Below, in pieces: positions 8,082 through 16,256 of a DNA stretch of 64,000 bases. The notes under the pieces were generated by a model that saw nothing but the letters and a program-made list of their open reading frames with translations, was not told the origin of the DNA and did no database searches. Made by a program: the position numbers and the translations under genes. How positions within the stretch are numbered: position 1 is the first letter of the stretch; every line of letters starts with the position of its first letter. Source of the DNA: CAUZFZ01 sp963579025 (GTDB lineage Bacteria > Planctomycetota > Planctomycetia > Planctomycetales > Planctomycetaceae); the NCBI GenBank assembly GCA_963579025.1, contig CAUZFZ010000003.1, positions 62,001 to 126,000 on the forward strand, written 5' to 3'.

Positions 8082-9164
8082 ATGACGTCCTCAGTGACCA
8101 ATACCACCGCCATTGCTGCCGACGAACACTCGCTGCAGATCGGGTCCCGCAGGCTGCCGTCGCGTTACTTTCTGGCTCCGCTGGCCGGATACACGCATCT
8201 GGCATTTCGGCGAGTGATCCGTGAACTCGGCGGTCTGGGACTGGCCACGACAGACCTTGTACACGCGACCGCGCTGCTGCATGAAAATCCTAAGTCGCTC
8301 GATCTGATCGCAACACATGCCGAAGACCGGCCGCTGTCCATTCAGATCTTCGGCAGCAAACCCGACGTGCTGTCCGATGCTGCTCGCTGGCTGGAAGATC
8401 ACGGTTATGCGGGAGTCGACATCAACATGGGCTGTCCCATGGCCCGCATTAACGGGCAGGGCGGCGGAGCGCGGCTCGCCTGCGAACGTGATGCAGCCTG
8501 CGAACTTGTCGAGCGCGTGGTGGAGGCAGTCTGCGTACCCGTGACGGTCAAAATGCGACTCGGCTGGGACCGCGATTCCATCACGGCTCCGGAACTGGCT
8601 GCCGCGTTCGAGCAGGTTGGAGTCGCGGCCATCACCATTCACGGACGTACGCGGCAGCAAGGGTTTCACGGTTCGGTCGATCTCGACGGAGTGCGTGCGG
8701 TGGTCGAAGCAGTGCGTGAAATCCCAGTGATTGGTAATGGCGACGTGCGCACGCCGAGCGATGCATTGGACATGCGGCGCGTGACCGGCTGTGACGCGGT
8801 AGCGATCGGCCGCGGTGCAATGCTCGATCCCTGGATCTTCCGCCGACTCCAGGCGATGTCACTCGGCGAGGATGCCGACTTTGAACTAACCGCCGACGAA
8901 CAGGTCAACTTCCTGCGCAGACACTTCTCCCTGATGGTCGAACAACACGCAGAACGCAGTTGTCTGCTCTTCCGCAAGTTTGCAGGCTGGTACGGAGCCC
9001 GTCTGGGCATCCCGGACGATCTGGAAGACCGGCTGCGGCGATTCGAATCGTTTGCTGACTTCGACGCGATCGCCGAGGAAATCTGGCAACGTCATGGACA
9101 ACGGCGTTCCAACGTGGCGACAGCGCTGATCAAAGTGCCCAATGGTCCGATCGAGCGATGGTAA
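8082..9164 (+). CDS. tRNA-dihydrouridine synthase
   Basis: 360 residues from the ATG at 8082; the frame is open back to 7842, but that stretch is the upstream repeat and the overlapping gene. It is an FMN-dependent TIM-barrel enzyme reducing uridine in the tRNA D-loop. Motifs in order: FLAPLAGYTHLAFR, SIQIFG, DINMGCPMARINGQGGGARL (its Cys is the expected catalytic acid), VTVKMRLGWD, ITIHGRTRQQGFHGSVD, VIGNGDVRTPSDA and AIGRGAMLDPWIFR. The C-terminal helical domain (FRKFAGWYGARLGI) is present. It looks most like the DusB-type subfamily, but subfamily assignment by eye is not safe. Confidence 0.92.
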   Translation: MTSSVTNTTAIAADEHSLQIGSRRLPSRYFLAPLAGYTHLAFRRVIRELGGLGLATTDLVHATALLHENPKSLDLIATHAEDRPLSIQIFGSKPDVLSDAARWLEDHGYAGVDINMGCPMARINGQGGGARLACERDAACELVERVVEAVCVPVTVKMRLGWDRDSITAPELAAAFEQVGVAAITIHGRTRQQGFHGSVDLDGVRAVVEAVREIPVIGNGDVRTPSDALDMRRVTGCDAVAIGRGAMLDPWIFRRLQAMSLGEDADFELTADEQVNFLRRHFSLMVEQHAERSCLLFRKFAGWYGARLGIPDDLEDRLRRFESFADFDAIAEEIWQRHGQRRSNVATALIKVPNGPIERW

Positions 9165-9201
9165 GGACGATTCCTTACCGCAACATTTCACGTCTGCGCC
9201 A

Positions 9202-9266
9202 GAGGCCCTCCGGTCCGAAAACACCGTCGCCCGAATCTTTGCTTCGCAAATCTTCGGAAGGGCCTC
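9202..9266. repeat. Long inverted repeat between convergent dus-type gene and lexA
   Basis: Outer arms GAGGCCCTCCG (9202-9212) and CGGAAGGGCCTC (9255-9266) pair with a single one-base bulge. Inside, TTTGC-ttc-GCAAA (9238-9250), flanked by cgaa/ttcg, makes a second hairpin. The element fills the space between two convergent genes and could terminate both, although no U-run follows. It may also be a dispersed REP-like element. Confidence 0.55.
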
Positions 9267-9316
9267 GGTGGCATGCCAGACCCGATCTGGATCGGCACAC
9301 CACCAACGACATCCGC

Positions 9317-9925
9317 TCAGAATTTCCGGACCACACCGACGATCACACCCAGCACCAGCACATTGCTGGCGTGAATCGGTTTGCGACTCGAAGCCAGGGG
9401 CTCAAGCCGCACACCTTTCGCATCGGTGTAAAAGCGACGAAGAACGGCATCACGTCCATCGACCAGCGCCAGAACTCGATCGCCATCTCGACAGGTGTCC
9501 TGCTTTCGCAGAATCACAAAGTCGCCGGATGAAATCCCATCGGACTGACAGGAATCGTCGCTCACTTCAACGCAGGCATGGTCGCCGCTACCGAAGACGT
9601 CCATGAAATCGACGGTGGCACCATCACCACTGCCCGACAACGGGCTGCCTGAGGAAACCTGGCCCAGCAAAGCCACACTCGTAGCCCGAGACGGCTTGTC
9701 GTTGAGCTGAATCGCTCGCGACATGTGTGACTCGCGAGTAATCAGGCCCTTCTTTTCTAGTGCCTTCAGATGACACATCACGCCGTTTGGCGAACGTATG
9801 CCAAACTCGTTTCCGATTTCGCGGACTGTCGGTCCGTAGCCTCGGTTCAGAATCTTGTCCTTAAGGAACTCGTAGATGTCCCTCTGCCGCGGTGTCAACG
9901 TCGCCAACTTCGTACTCTCACTCAT
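9317..9925 (-). CDS. lexA: LexA-family repressor with altered self-cleavage residues
   Basis: 202 residues. The winged-helix domain (1-72) is typical: LTPRQRDIYEFLKDKILNRG, GPTVREIGNEFGIRSPNGVM. The C-terminal domain has the S24 fold and the nucleophile Ser at about 125 (VSDDSCQSDGISSGDFVI). Two key positions differ from textbook LexA. The scissile Ala-Gly is Ser92-Gly93 (GQVSSGSPL), and the catalytic Lys is Arg163 (DGRDAVLRRFYTD, where relatives have VKRF or LKKF); the Ser-to-Arg spacing of 38 fits the usual Ser-to-Lys spacing. It may therefore be slow or unable to self-cleave, or regulate something other than the SOS response. It is monocistronic, with a hairpin 65 bp upstream. Confidence 0.88.
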   Translation of the reverse strand: MSESTKLATLTPRQRDIYEFLKDKILNRGYGPTVREIGNEFGIRSPNGVMCHLKALEKKGLITRESHMSRAIQLNDKPSRATSVALLGQVSSGSPLSGSGDGATVDFMDVFGSGDHACVEVSDDSCQSDGISSGDFVILRKQDTCRDGDRVLALVDGRDAVLRRFYTDAKGVRLEPLASSRKPIHASNVLVLGVIVGVVRKF

Positions 9926-10386
9926 AGCGTTTGCCCTCGCTAAAAGAAGATGAACCCCCCAGGTGCCTCACCGACCACAACCGGTACACGCCTGAACTGG
10001 CGTATTCTCGCCACTTCAGGCTTGTAACGGCAACCTCGCACTCCGTTGTGGTTGTCTGACGCGATCCCGACAACACCGTTGTCGGTCGCAATCAGAAAGA
10101 CTCCTTCCTTGCGCAAGCCGCCGAAACACCCGCACATTTGCCGAGTATAGCGATACGCATATCCAGACCCAGCCTGAACCGAAAGAATAGGTGACACTCC
10201 TACACAGGCAAGGCTGGACAGGCGATCCGCGAAGAGATGACAGAAATCCGACAACGAGCATCAATCATGACGGTCTGACCAGGGGAAAATGCCTCCAAAT
10301 ACGGTGCGTCTGAGGCTTATGCCTCACAATTCATCGCTTGGCGGAGTGGCTGCGTTTGGTCCCAACGTGAGGCCCGGCTCCTCCTG
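9926..10386. other. 461-bp gene-free stretch upstream of lexA
   Basis: Short open frames exist on the minus strand (9940-10254 and 10016-10264), but neither resembles a protein family or has a ribosome-binding site. The stretch holds the lexA promoter region, a strong hairpin at 9990-10021 and a weak one at 10311-10326 (TGAGGC-ttat-GCCTCA) that lies just downstream of the hydrolase stop and lacks a U-tract. Otherwise I see nothing. Confidence 0.5.
9990..10021. promoter_or_regulatory. Hairpin / inverted repeat upstream of lexA
   Basis: GCCTGAACTGGCG (9990-10002) and CGCCACTTCAGGC (10009-10021) form 13-bp arms with one mismatch around a 6-nt loop. It lies 65 bp upstream of the lexA start codon. 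It could be an operator for LexA or another dimeric repressor, a 5' leader structure, or the end of an unrecognised upstream transcript. The arms do not match the known GAAC-N4-GTTC or CTG-N10-CAG LexA boxes. Confidence 0.4.
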
Positions 10387-11382
10387 TCACCGCTGATTCT
10401 GCACGCGTCGGTTGTGCTGGCTCAGCCAATTGCAGGCCGGCACGGGAAACCCTTCGTGTCCGCCATCGAAGATCGTCACGCGAGCCCGTTTTGAGGTGCG
10501 TCGCAGCAGAATCTGGCGACCATACGCCTCGTCAGCCCGGGTATCGAAAGGCAATGGCCGCGAGAGCTTGCCGTTGTCCCAAAGCTGGCTGATCTCGGCG
10601 TCACTGATCTGCTTCGTATCGGCTGCCTTTGCGATGACGTTGAATGCTCGCAGCGAGTGCATGATGGGCACCGACCCTGTGTGACCGTCGCGTACTCCGG
10701 CACATAACTCGATCGGTAGATCCCCCACCTTGTGCAGGTGAAACCACGGTGAGCGGTCTCGATAATCGGCGTCGCGGACGTCAGATTCACCAGGCGGGCC
10801 ACCCAGTGATTTGAGGACCATCTGTGCATAGCGGCCCGGTTTGCCGTCGCGGGTGTGAAACGAATACCACTTCGCCAGATCGCTGATCCCTACCCACGCA
10901 GACACCGCAGAGAAGCGGTCCGCGTGATGTCCCGCCATCAGCATCGCCATGTGTCCTCCACCTGAGGTTCCCGCCAGGTAAACGCGATTGGAATCGATCT
11001 GAAACGTCCGCGTAGCCCAGTCCATGGCATCGAGGATGTCCTGTCGCGCGAATCGAGAACCACATGCCTTGGGAGAGCTATTGGGTCCGCGAAAGTCCGG
11101 ATGCAGGTACACCCAGTTCCGTGCAACCACTTCGCGCTGCCATTTGTCATTCTTCTGCTGGTAGTTGGCGCTCCATGAATGCAGAAAGACCAGCATGGGA
11201 TGGGATCCCGTGCGCGCCTTCTCGGGAGCCCAGTACACAACGGACTGCTTCTCGCCGTCGAGTGAACTGACGACCTGTATCTCTGTCAGATCAGGAAGCG
11301 GTGCAGGATTTTCCTCGGCGCATAGACGGACCGTCGAAACCAGAAAGAGCAACGCAATGGAACCGCGAACCGCATCGGTCAT
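10387..11382 (-). CDS. Secreted alpha/beta hydrolase (prolyl oligopeptidase/esterase-like)
   Basis: 331 residues from the ATG at 11382; an in-frame TTG at 11403 is less likely. A signal peptide is visible (GSIALLFLVSTVRLCAEENP). The hydrolase core has HPMLVFLHSWSANYQQ, the nucleophile elbow GTSGGG (Ser about 140) and a late FDGGHEGFPV containing the probable catalytic His, matching the peptidase S9/dienelactone-hydrolase-like esterases found with sulfatases and glycosidases in planctomycetes. It is probably an envelope esterase; the substrate is unknown. It stands alone and diverges from the next gene. Confidence 0.8.
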   Translation of the reverse strand: MTDAVRGSIALLFLVSTVRLCAEENPAPLPDLTEIQVVSSLDGEKQSVVYWAPEKARTGSHPMLVFLHSWSANYQQKNDKWQREVVARNWVYLHPDFRGPNSSPKACGSRFARQDILDAMDWATRTFQIDSNRVYLAGTSGGGHMAMLMAGHHADRFSAVSAWVGISDLAKWYSFHTRDGKPGRYAQMVLKSLGGPPGESDVRDADYRDRSPWFHLHKVGDLPIELCAGVRDGHTGSVPIMHSLRAFNVIAKAADTKQISDAEISQLWDNGKLSRPLPFDTRADEAYGRQILLRRTSKRARVTIFDGGHEGFPVPACNWLSQHNRRVQNQR

Positions 11383-11624
11383 GTCTGCTTCTCGATTGGT
11401 CAACGTGGAATAGACATCCTAGGCTGCTGATGGGCTCAGTCAAAGTCACCGCAATTGGCCGCAGGTCTGACGCCACCAGAACAGAGACTGTACGCTACTT
11501 TGCTCGATTTTGTCCGGCCGCATTCAACGACCCGAGTTCCTGAGAGTTCGACTCGGTGGTAGGCTTTTCCCCGACACGGTACTCGAATCGTGGCCCCGGA
11601 CAGGTTGTCAACGGAAGGTATAGT

Positions 11625-14144
11625 ATGGCTGACCGCTCATTGCGTCCCGAGTTGAGTGACTTGCTTGGCCGGTTGAGACGCAAGATTCGCAAATACGTCG
11701 TGATCGAAGGCACGGCTCTGGTACTGGCAGTTCTCGGCGCCCTCTTCTGGTTCAGTCTTGCCGTCGATCACGCATGGTTTCAGCTCAGCCGACTTGAGCT
11801 GCCTTACTGGTTCCGTGCGGGATTCGATGTGACCGTTGCCGGCCTCGTTGGCTTTCTGGCAGTCTCATGGATCGGTTTGCGGCTCGTGCGAAGTTTTCGA
11901 TCGCGGGCGCTCGCACTCGTGCTGGAACGGCGGTTTCCAGAACTTGACGATCGACTGGTCACCGCCGTTGAACTGGCCGAGTCCAACGACAGTCCGGGCT
12001 CCGAGCTGACTGAGGCGATGATGAGTCGCACGATTGATCAGGCCGTCGAAGCATCTCGTCGGATTGACCTGCAGGGAGTATTCGATCGTCGTCCGCTGCA
12101 ACGGGCTTTACTGGCCGCTGCCGTGATGGTCGCGTCGATCGGTGGCCTGGCGGCGGCCAGCCAGACAACCGTCCGTACGTGGATGGACAGCTTCCTCGAT
12201 CTGGACGACGAGTACTGGAATCGCGAGTACGGATTGACGGTGCGCGTGATTGCCCAGCCGGGCGACATTGTGCGTGAGTTCGACGGGCTCAATTATCGAC
12301 ACCCTCGCGGAGCAGACCTGACTCTTCTGATCGAAGCGGCCGAGGGCTTCAAAGTTCCCGAACGCGTTCAATTGAAGTACCGCATCGCAAACGGTCGCGG
12401 ACAAGGCACGGTATTGTGCTCGCCGGTGGGAGACCGTCAGTTCCGACACTCACTGTCTGGTTTACTGGACGACGTCGAATTCCGCGTTTACGGCGGCGAC
12501 TTCGTGAACCGCAGACCGTTTCACATCGAGGTCGTCGAACCGCCACAACTGGACGGCATCATGCTGGCGTGCAACTGCCCGGCGTACACGGATCGGAAAA
12601 ACCCGGACTCAACGCCAGAGAATCCCAAACGCGAAATCGTACCGGTCCGCGGAACTCAGGTTGCGATCCCGGACGAAACGGAGTTCCTGCTCAGTGCGAC
12701 CGCGAATAAGCCGCTGATCCGTGTCCGAATTCAATTCGGAAACCACGAGCTGACATTCGGGCGCAGCGGCGATACGTCGTCGGCCGAATTCGTGGAACGC
12801 AGTGACGAAGGCGCTGTTGTCAGCATGACTGAACCGGACGCTGAAGATTCCGGGAAATGGCTGTCGCTTGATGGTCGTCATCTGAGTGTGCCGTTCGTCA
12901 TGAGTCGTCAGGAAACCGACTCGGCCAGGACAAGGACCGAGTCAATCAACACGGAGGCAGGACCCCCGTTTGTCCTGCCACCGGATTCGAACCTGCGAAT
13001 CTACCTTGAGGACGCAGACGGCATCCTGACCGCGGAACCGGCTCGCGTGCTGATCAGCGGAATTACGGACGAGGAGCCCGGAATCGAAACGCAGTTGCGA
13101 GGCATTGGGACTTCCATCACCCGCAAGGCATCCATCCCGGTCATTGCGCGTGTCACTGACGACTACGGAATTGCAGACGCGAGGCTGGAGTTCCAGATCG
13201 ACAACGACGAACAGTGGTCTCGCCGTGATCTGGAAGCTGGTCTGCCACAGTCGGCCGGTCCGCCGACTCAGCGCGAGTTTGTGTTTCAGCGCAATGACGA
13301 AGAGGAATACGAGCGCTTCCGTGTTCGACCGCTTGACCTGTCTATTGGGCAGCGACTGGTCGTCAGCGTCGCAGCTCAGGACGCCGATAACCTGAACGGC
13401 CCCCATGTGACGCGTAGCGAACGGTACTCATTCAAGATCGTCAGCTCCGAAGAACTGCAGTCGCTGCTGTACCAGCGCGAGCTGAATCTGCGGGCTCAGT
13501 TCAATCGAATTATTACGGAAACGCGCGACCTGCAGCAGGACCTGATCCGGCATCGTGCGCGTGTGGATGAACGCAAACGACTGCAGAAGTCGCTGGACGA
13601 ATTGCCCAGGACCGAAAGCGAGACCGTATCCGGCGACGTTGCGGATGAAGAAGGAACTGCCGGGAAATTGCTGGACGAGCGCATCAAAGAGATCTCCTCG
13701 GCGATAATGAACTGTGCCGAACGGTCGTTGCACGCGGTTCGAAAGAACGCGAACGAAACGGCATCGGTCGAGTTGTCGTTCCGCGACATCCGCGAGGAAC
13801 TGGTCAACAACGCCGTGCACACGCCGCAGACCCTTGAGCGTCTGGACGACCGAATCGTAAAACCCCTCCACTCGATCGGCACACAGGATTATCCTGCAGT
13901 CGATGAGGCCTTGGGACTGTTCCGCCTGGCAAACGAACGAGGCAATGATCCGACAGGAGCGATTGACAACAGTGTCGAACTGCTCGCTTCAATGATCGCC
14001 CGCATGGAACGGATTCTGGCGGAAATGGAACAACTCAAGGATTTCCAGAAGTCGATCGAGGAATTGAAGCAGATAATTAACGAGCAGGAAGCTCTGCTGG
14101 AGCGGACGAAGAAGGAGAACATCCGGCAGTTGCTGCCGTTCTGA
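11625..14144 (+). CDS. Large membrane-anchored protein, DUF4175-like
   Basis: 839 residues from the ATG at 11625, with a GGAAGG ribosome-binding site about 8 bp ahead; the open frame back to 11556 is unlikely. Three hydrophobic segments lie near the N-terminus (about 26-48, 66-88, 160-178), followed by a long extracytoplasmic region with beta-rich, Ig-like stretches and a C-terminal coiled coil (QRELNLRAQFNRIITETRDL to QEALLERTKKENIRQ). This layout recalls the DUF4175 proteins found near MoxR/DUF58/Bat clusters in planctomycetes. The function is unknown, probably envelope-related. The next gene starts 119 bp downstream on the same strand and is likely co-transcribed. Confidence 0.7.
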   Translation: MADRSLRPELSDLLGRLRRKIRKYVVIEGTALVLAVLGALFWFSLAVDHAWFQLSRLELPYWFRAGFDVTVAGLVGFLAVSWIGLRLVRSFRSRALALVLERRFPELDDRLVTAVELAESNDSPGSELTEAMMSRTIDQAVEASRRIDLQGVFDRRPLQRALLAAAVMVASIGGLAAASQTTVRTWMDSFLDLDDEYWNREYGLTVRVIAQPGDIVREFDGLNYRHPRGADLTLLIEAAEGFKVPERVQLKYRIANGRGQGTVLCSPVGDRQFRHSLSGLLDDVEFRVYGGDFVNRRPFHIEVVEPPQLDGIMLACNCPAYTDRKNPDSTPENPKREIVPVRGTQVAIPDETEFLLSATANKPLIRVRIQFGNHELTFGRSGDTSSAEFVERSDEGAVVSMTEPDAEDSGKWLSLDGRHLSVPFVMSRQETDSARTRTESINTEAGPPFVLPPDSNLRIYLEDADGILTAEPARVLISGITDEEPGIETQLRGIGTSITRKASIPVIARVTDDYGIADARLEFQIDNDEQWSRRDLEAGLPQSAGPPTQREFVFQRNDEEEYERFRVRPLDLSIGQRLVVSVAAQDADNLNGPHVTRSERYSFKIVSSEELQSLLYQRELNLRAQFNRIITETRDLQQDLIRHRARVDERKRLQKSLDELPRTESETVSGDVADEEGTAGKLLDERIKEISSAIMNCAERSLHAVRKNANETASVELSFRDIREELVNNAVHTPQTLERLDDRIVKPLHSIGTQDYPAVDEALGLFRLANERGNDPTGAIDNSVELLASMIARMERILAEMEQLKDFQKSIEELKQIINEQEALLERTKKENIRQLLPF

Positions 14145-14263
14145 TCGGAATTCGAGTCTGGCGATCTAAGCCAGACCTGTGGATTGCCGTCATACATCAG
14201 ACGGAGTCCTCACCGGATAAGAAATACGTCACAGTCACAATCGCAGGACCGTGGAGTCTGATC

Positions 14264-16024
14264 ATGATTACGAATTCGACACGACGGCTTTCATTCCTCG
14301 GACTTACCCTGCTGATGACATTGTCGAGCCGCGTCTGGGCCCAGGACGCAGCCACTCCGAAACCGGCCGAAGCTGCCACGCCGGCTGCATCGACCGCGAC
14401 GCCCGACGTCCCGGCTGCAGACGTGGCCGCGACCGAGAAGAAAAAAGCCCCTTTGGACATTGGCCAGCAGGCCGTGCTCAATCGATTCGATCGGTTCGAG
14501 CGTGAAATGATCCAGATGGCTGGCCAATTGCGGCAGTCGGATCCTGAGCGGGCGGATCTGCTTTTCCGGGCTCATAGCCGCAGTCAGCAGGAACGGATCG
14601 TCGGACAGATGCGGGTCATCCTTGGGTTGCTGGCGGAAGGCAAGAAATTCGGCGAACCCGCACAGCGTCAGGAAGCACTGCTGATCAGTCTGAAAGCTCT
14701 GCTGGAAGTGCTGCAGAGCGAAAACCGCATGAGCGAAATCGAAAAGGAACGCGCCCGCATTCTCGGCATTCTCAGGGACGTGAATAAGATCATTGGCCAG
14801 GAGCAGGACGCCCGCGCTGTCAATGAACGAGGTGCCAGCTCGGGCCGGGCAGCCGAGAAGCAGGAGGGCGTCGAAAAGAATACGTCCGACGTGATCGACA
14901 AGGTCAAGCAGCAGGATTCAGACAAGCAGGCAGAGCAGGACGGCAAACCATCTGAAGGGAAGCCGTCTGAAGGCAAACCATCCGAAGGGAAACCGTCTGA
15001 AGGGAAACCGTCTGAAGGCAAACCGTCTGAAGGCAAACCATCCGAAGGGAAACCGTCTGAAGGGAAACCGTCTGAAGGGAAACCGTCCGAAGGGAAGCCG
15101 TCTGAAGGGAAGCCGTCTGAAGGGAAACCGTCTGAGGGGAAACCGTCTGAGGGGAAACCGTCCGAGGGGAAGCCGTCTGAAGGGGGCCCGCAGCCGGAAC
15201 AGAATAAGACGCCCGGTCGTGAGGAACTGGAAGAAGCTCGCACCGAGATGGAAAAGGCCATCGAAGAGCTGCGAAAGAAGCAGAACCGCGAGGGAGCGTC
15301 GAAGCACCAGGATGAAGCGATTCGCAAGCTGCTGGAAGCCAAAGAGAAACTCGAAGAAATCCTGCGTCAGTTGCGCGAAGAAGAGAAGGAGCTCCTGCTC
15401 GCCAATCTGGAAGCCCGCTTCCGCAAGATGCTCGGCCTGCAGTTACTGATTTATCAGCAGACGGTCCGACTCGACGCGGAAAAGACTCAGGACTCAACCG
15501 TCGAAATTGGCCAGCGATCGCGACAACTGGCGACACAGGAAGAAGAGATCGTGCAGGAAGTTGCGAAGGCGCTCGTCCTGCTGCAAGCCGAAGGCTCGTC
15601 TGTCGCGTTTCCTCAGGCGGTCGAAGCCATCCGGGAAGATGCCTCTTCGGTCGTGCGGTTGCTCGATCAAAGCAAGGTTGGCGAGCTGACGCAGACCGTC
15701 GAACAGGCCATCATCGAAGCTCTCGAAGAGATGATCGACGCTCTGCAGAAGGAGATGGAGAAGCTCGAAGAGCAGAAACAGCAGGAGCAGCAACAACAGC
15801 AGCAACAGGAGCAGGATCAGCCGCTGGTCGATGCATTGTCAGAGCTGAAGATGCTGCGATCACTGCAGCTTCGCATCAACCGGATCACGCGTCGGCTCAG
15901 CCGACAGATCGACGGTGATCAGGCCGAAGGCAAGGACCTGCTCGAGCAGTTGAAGACGCTCGCGCGTCGCCAGGCGAAGATCCAGGAAGCGACATACGAT
16001 CTGGCGACCGGGAAGAATCAGTGA
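14264..16024 (+). CDS. Exported coiled-coil protein with 16 GKPSE repeats
   Basis: 586 residues. The N-terminus (RRLSFLGLTLLMTLSSRVWA then QD) is a signal peptide. Residues about 30-225 are helical and charged. Residues 227-306 are 16 perfect GKPSE pentapeptides, predicted disordered. Residues about 310-530 are a long coiled coil containing a Gln-rich patch (QQEQQQQQQQEQDQ). No catalytic motif is visible. It probably works with the DUF4175-like protein upstream as an extended periplasmic spacer or scaffold; this is inference from order and architecture. The ATG at 14264 is the first in-frame start. It converges with the RHH gene, 13 bp separating the stops. Confidence 0.8.
   Translation: MITNSTRRLSFLGLTLLMTLSSRVWAQDAATPKPAEAATPAASTATPDVPAADVAATEKKKAPLDIGQQAVLNRFDRFEREMIQMAGQLRQSDPERADLLFRAHSRSQQERIVGQMRVILGLLAEGKKFGEPAQRQEALLISLKALLEVLQSENRMSEIEKERARILGILRDVNKIIGQEQDARAVNERGASSGRAAEKQEGVEKNTSDVIDKVKQQDSDKQAEQDGKPSEGKPSEGKPSEGKPSEGKPSEGKPSEGKPSEGKPSEGKPSEGKPSEGKPSEGKPSEGKPSEGKPSEGKPSEGKPSEGGPQPEQNKTPGREELEEARTEMEKAIEELRKKQNREGASKHQDEAIRKLLEAKEKLEEILRQLREEEKELLLANLEARFRKMLGLQLLIYQQTVRLDAEKTQDSTVEIGQRSRQLATQEEEIVQEVAKALVLLQAEGSSVAFPQAVEAIREDASSVVRLLDQSKVGELTQTVEQAIIEALEEMIDALQKEMEKLEEQKQQEQQQQQQQEQDQPLVDALSELKMLRSLQLRINRITRRLSRQIDGDQAEGKDLLEQLKTLARRQAKIQEATYDLATGKNQ
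14942..15181 (+). repeat. 16 x 15-bp in-frame tandem repeat (GKPSE)
   Basis: 240 bp made of 16 units of 15 bp, each encoding Gly-Lys-Pro-Ser-Glu. Units differ only at synonymous third positions (ggc/ggg, aaa/aag, cca/ccg, tct/tcc, gaa/gag), so the protein repeat is perfect while the DNA is not. The number of units is likely to vary between strains, and assembly from short reads could miscount it. Confidence 0.95.
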
Positions 16025-16037
16025 GGTACGCGGCGGA

Positions 16038-16256
16038 TTATCCGGCTCTGCGCATGACCTCAAGTTCCGGCAAGTGCTTCCTCAGCAGTCGCTCGATCAA
16101 TACCGAAGCACTTTTTCCGTGCTCGAGTTCAAGGAGTTCGAGGCTCCTGTGAACGTCGTCGGAAAGGTAGAACGTCCGTTCGGTTTTGCCGGCTGGCGAC
16201 TTCGGCTGGATGTTCTGCAGCGGTGCGGCGTCTTCAAGCGACGCGGTTGACTCCAT
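16038..16256 (-). CDS. Ribbon-helix-helix protein, ParG-like partner of ParA
   Basis: 72 residues from the ATG at 16256; a GTG at 16310 would give 90. A flexible N-terminal tail precedes a ribbon-helix-helix domain: KTERTFYLSDDVHRSLELLE then LEHGKSASVLIERLLRKHLP. Size and layout match ParG/CopG-like DNA-binding partners of short ParA ATPases. It overlaps the end of the ParA gene by 23 bp, so the two form one translationally linked unit. Expected role: a dimer binding an operator or centromere-like site and stimulating the ATPase. RHH proteins also act as antitoxins, but no toxin-like frame is adjacent. Confidence 0.7.
   Translation of the reverse strand: MESTASLEDAAPLQNIQPKSPAGKTERTFYLSDDVHRSLELLELEHGKSASVLIERLLRKHLPELEVMRRAG

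Noticed and set aside
10311..10326. Terminator for the alpha/beta hydrolase
   Set aside because: Only six pairs and no U-run on the needed strand; left as a weak hairpin in the gap note.
14942..15181. CRISPR-like array
   Set aside because: The 15-bp units are contiguous, have no spacers and are in frame with a protein.
14904..15536. Long minus-strand open frames across the GKPSE repeat (14668-15342, 14904-15536, 14918-15307)
   Set aside because: They are mirror images of the repeat, giving low-complexity SDGFP- or RRFPL-like strings; the plus-strand frame has signal peptide and coiled coils.
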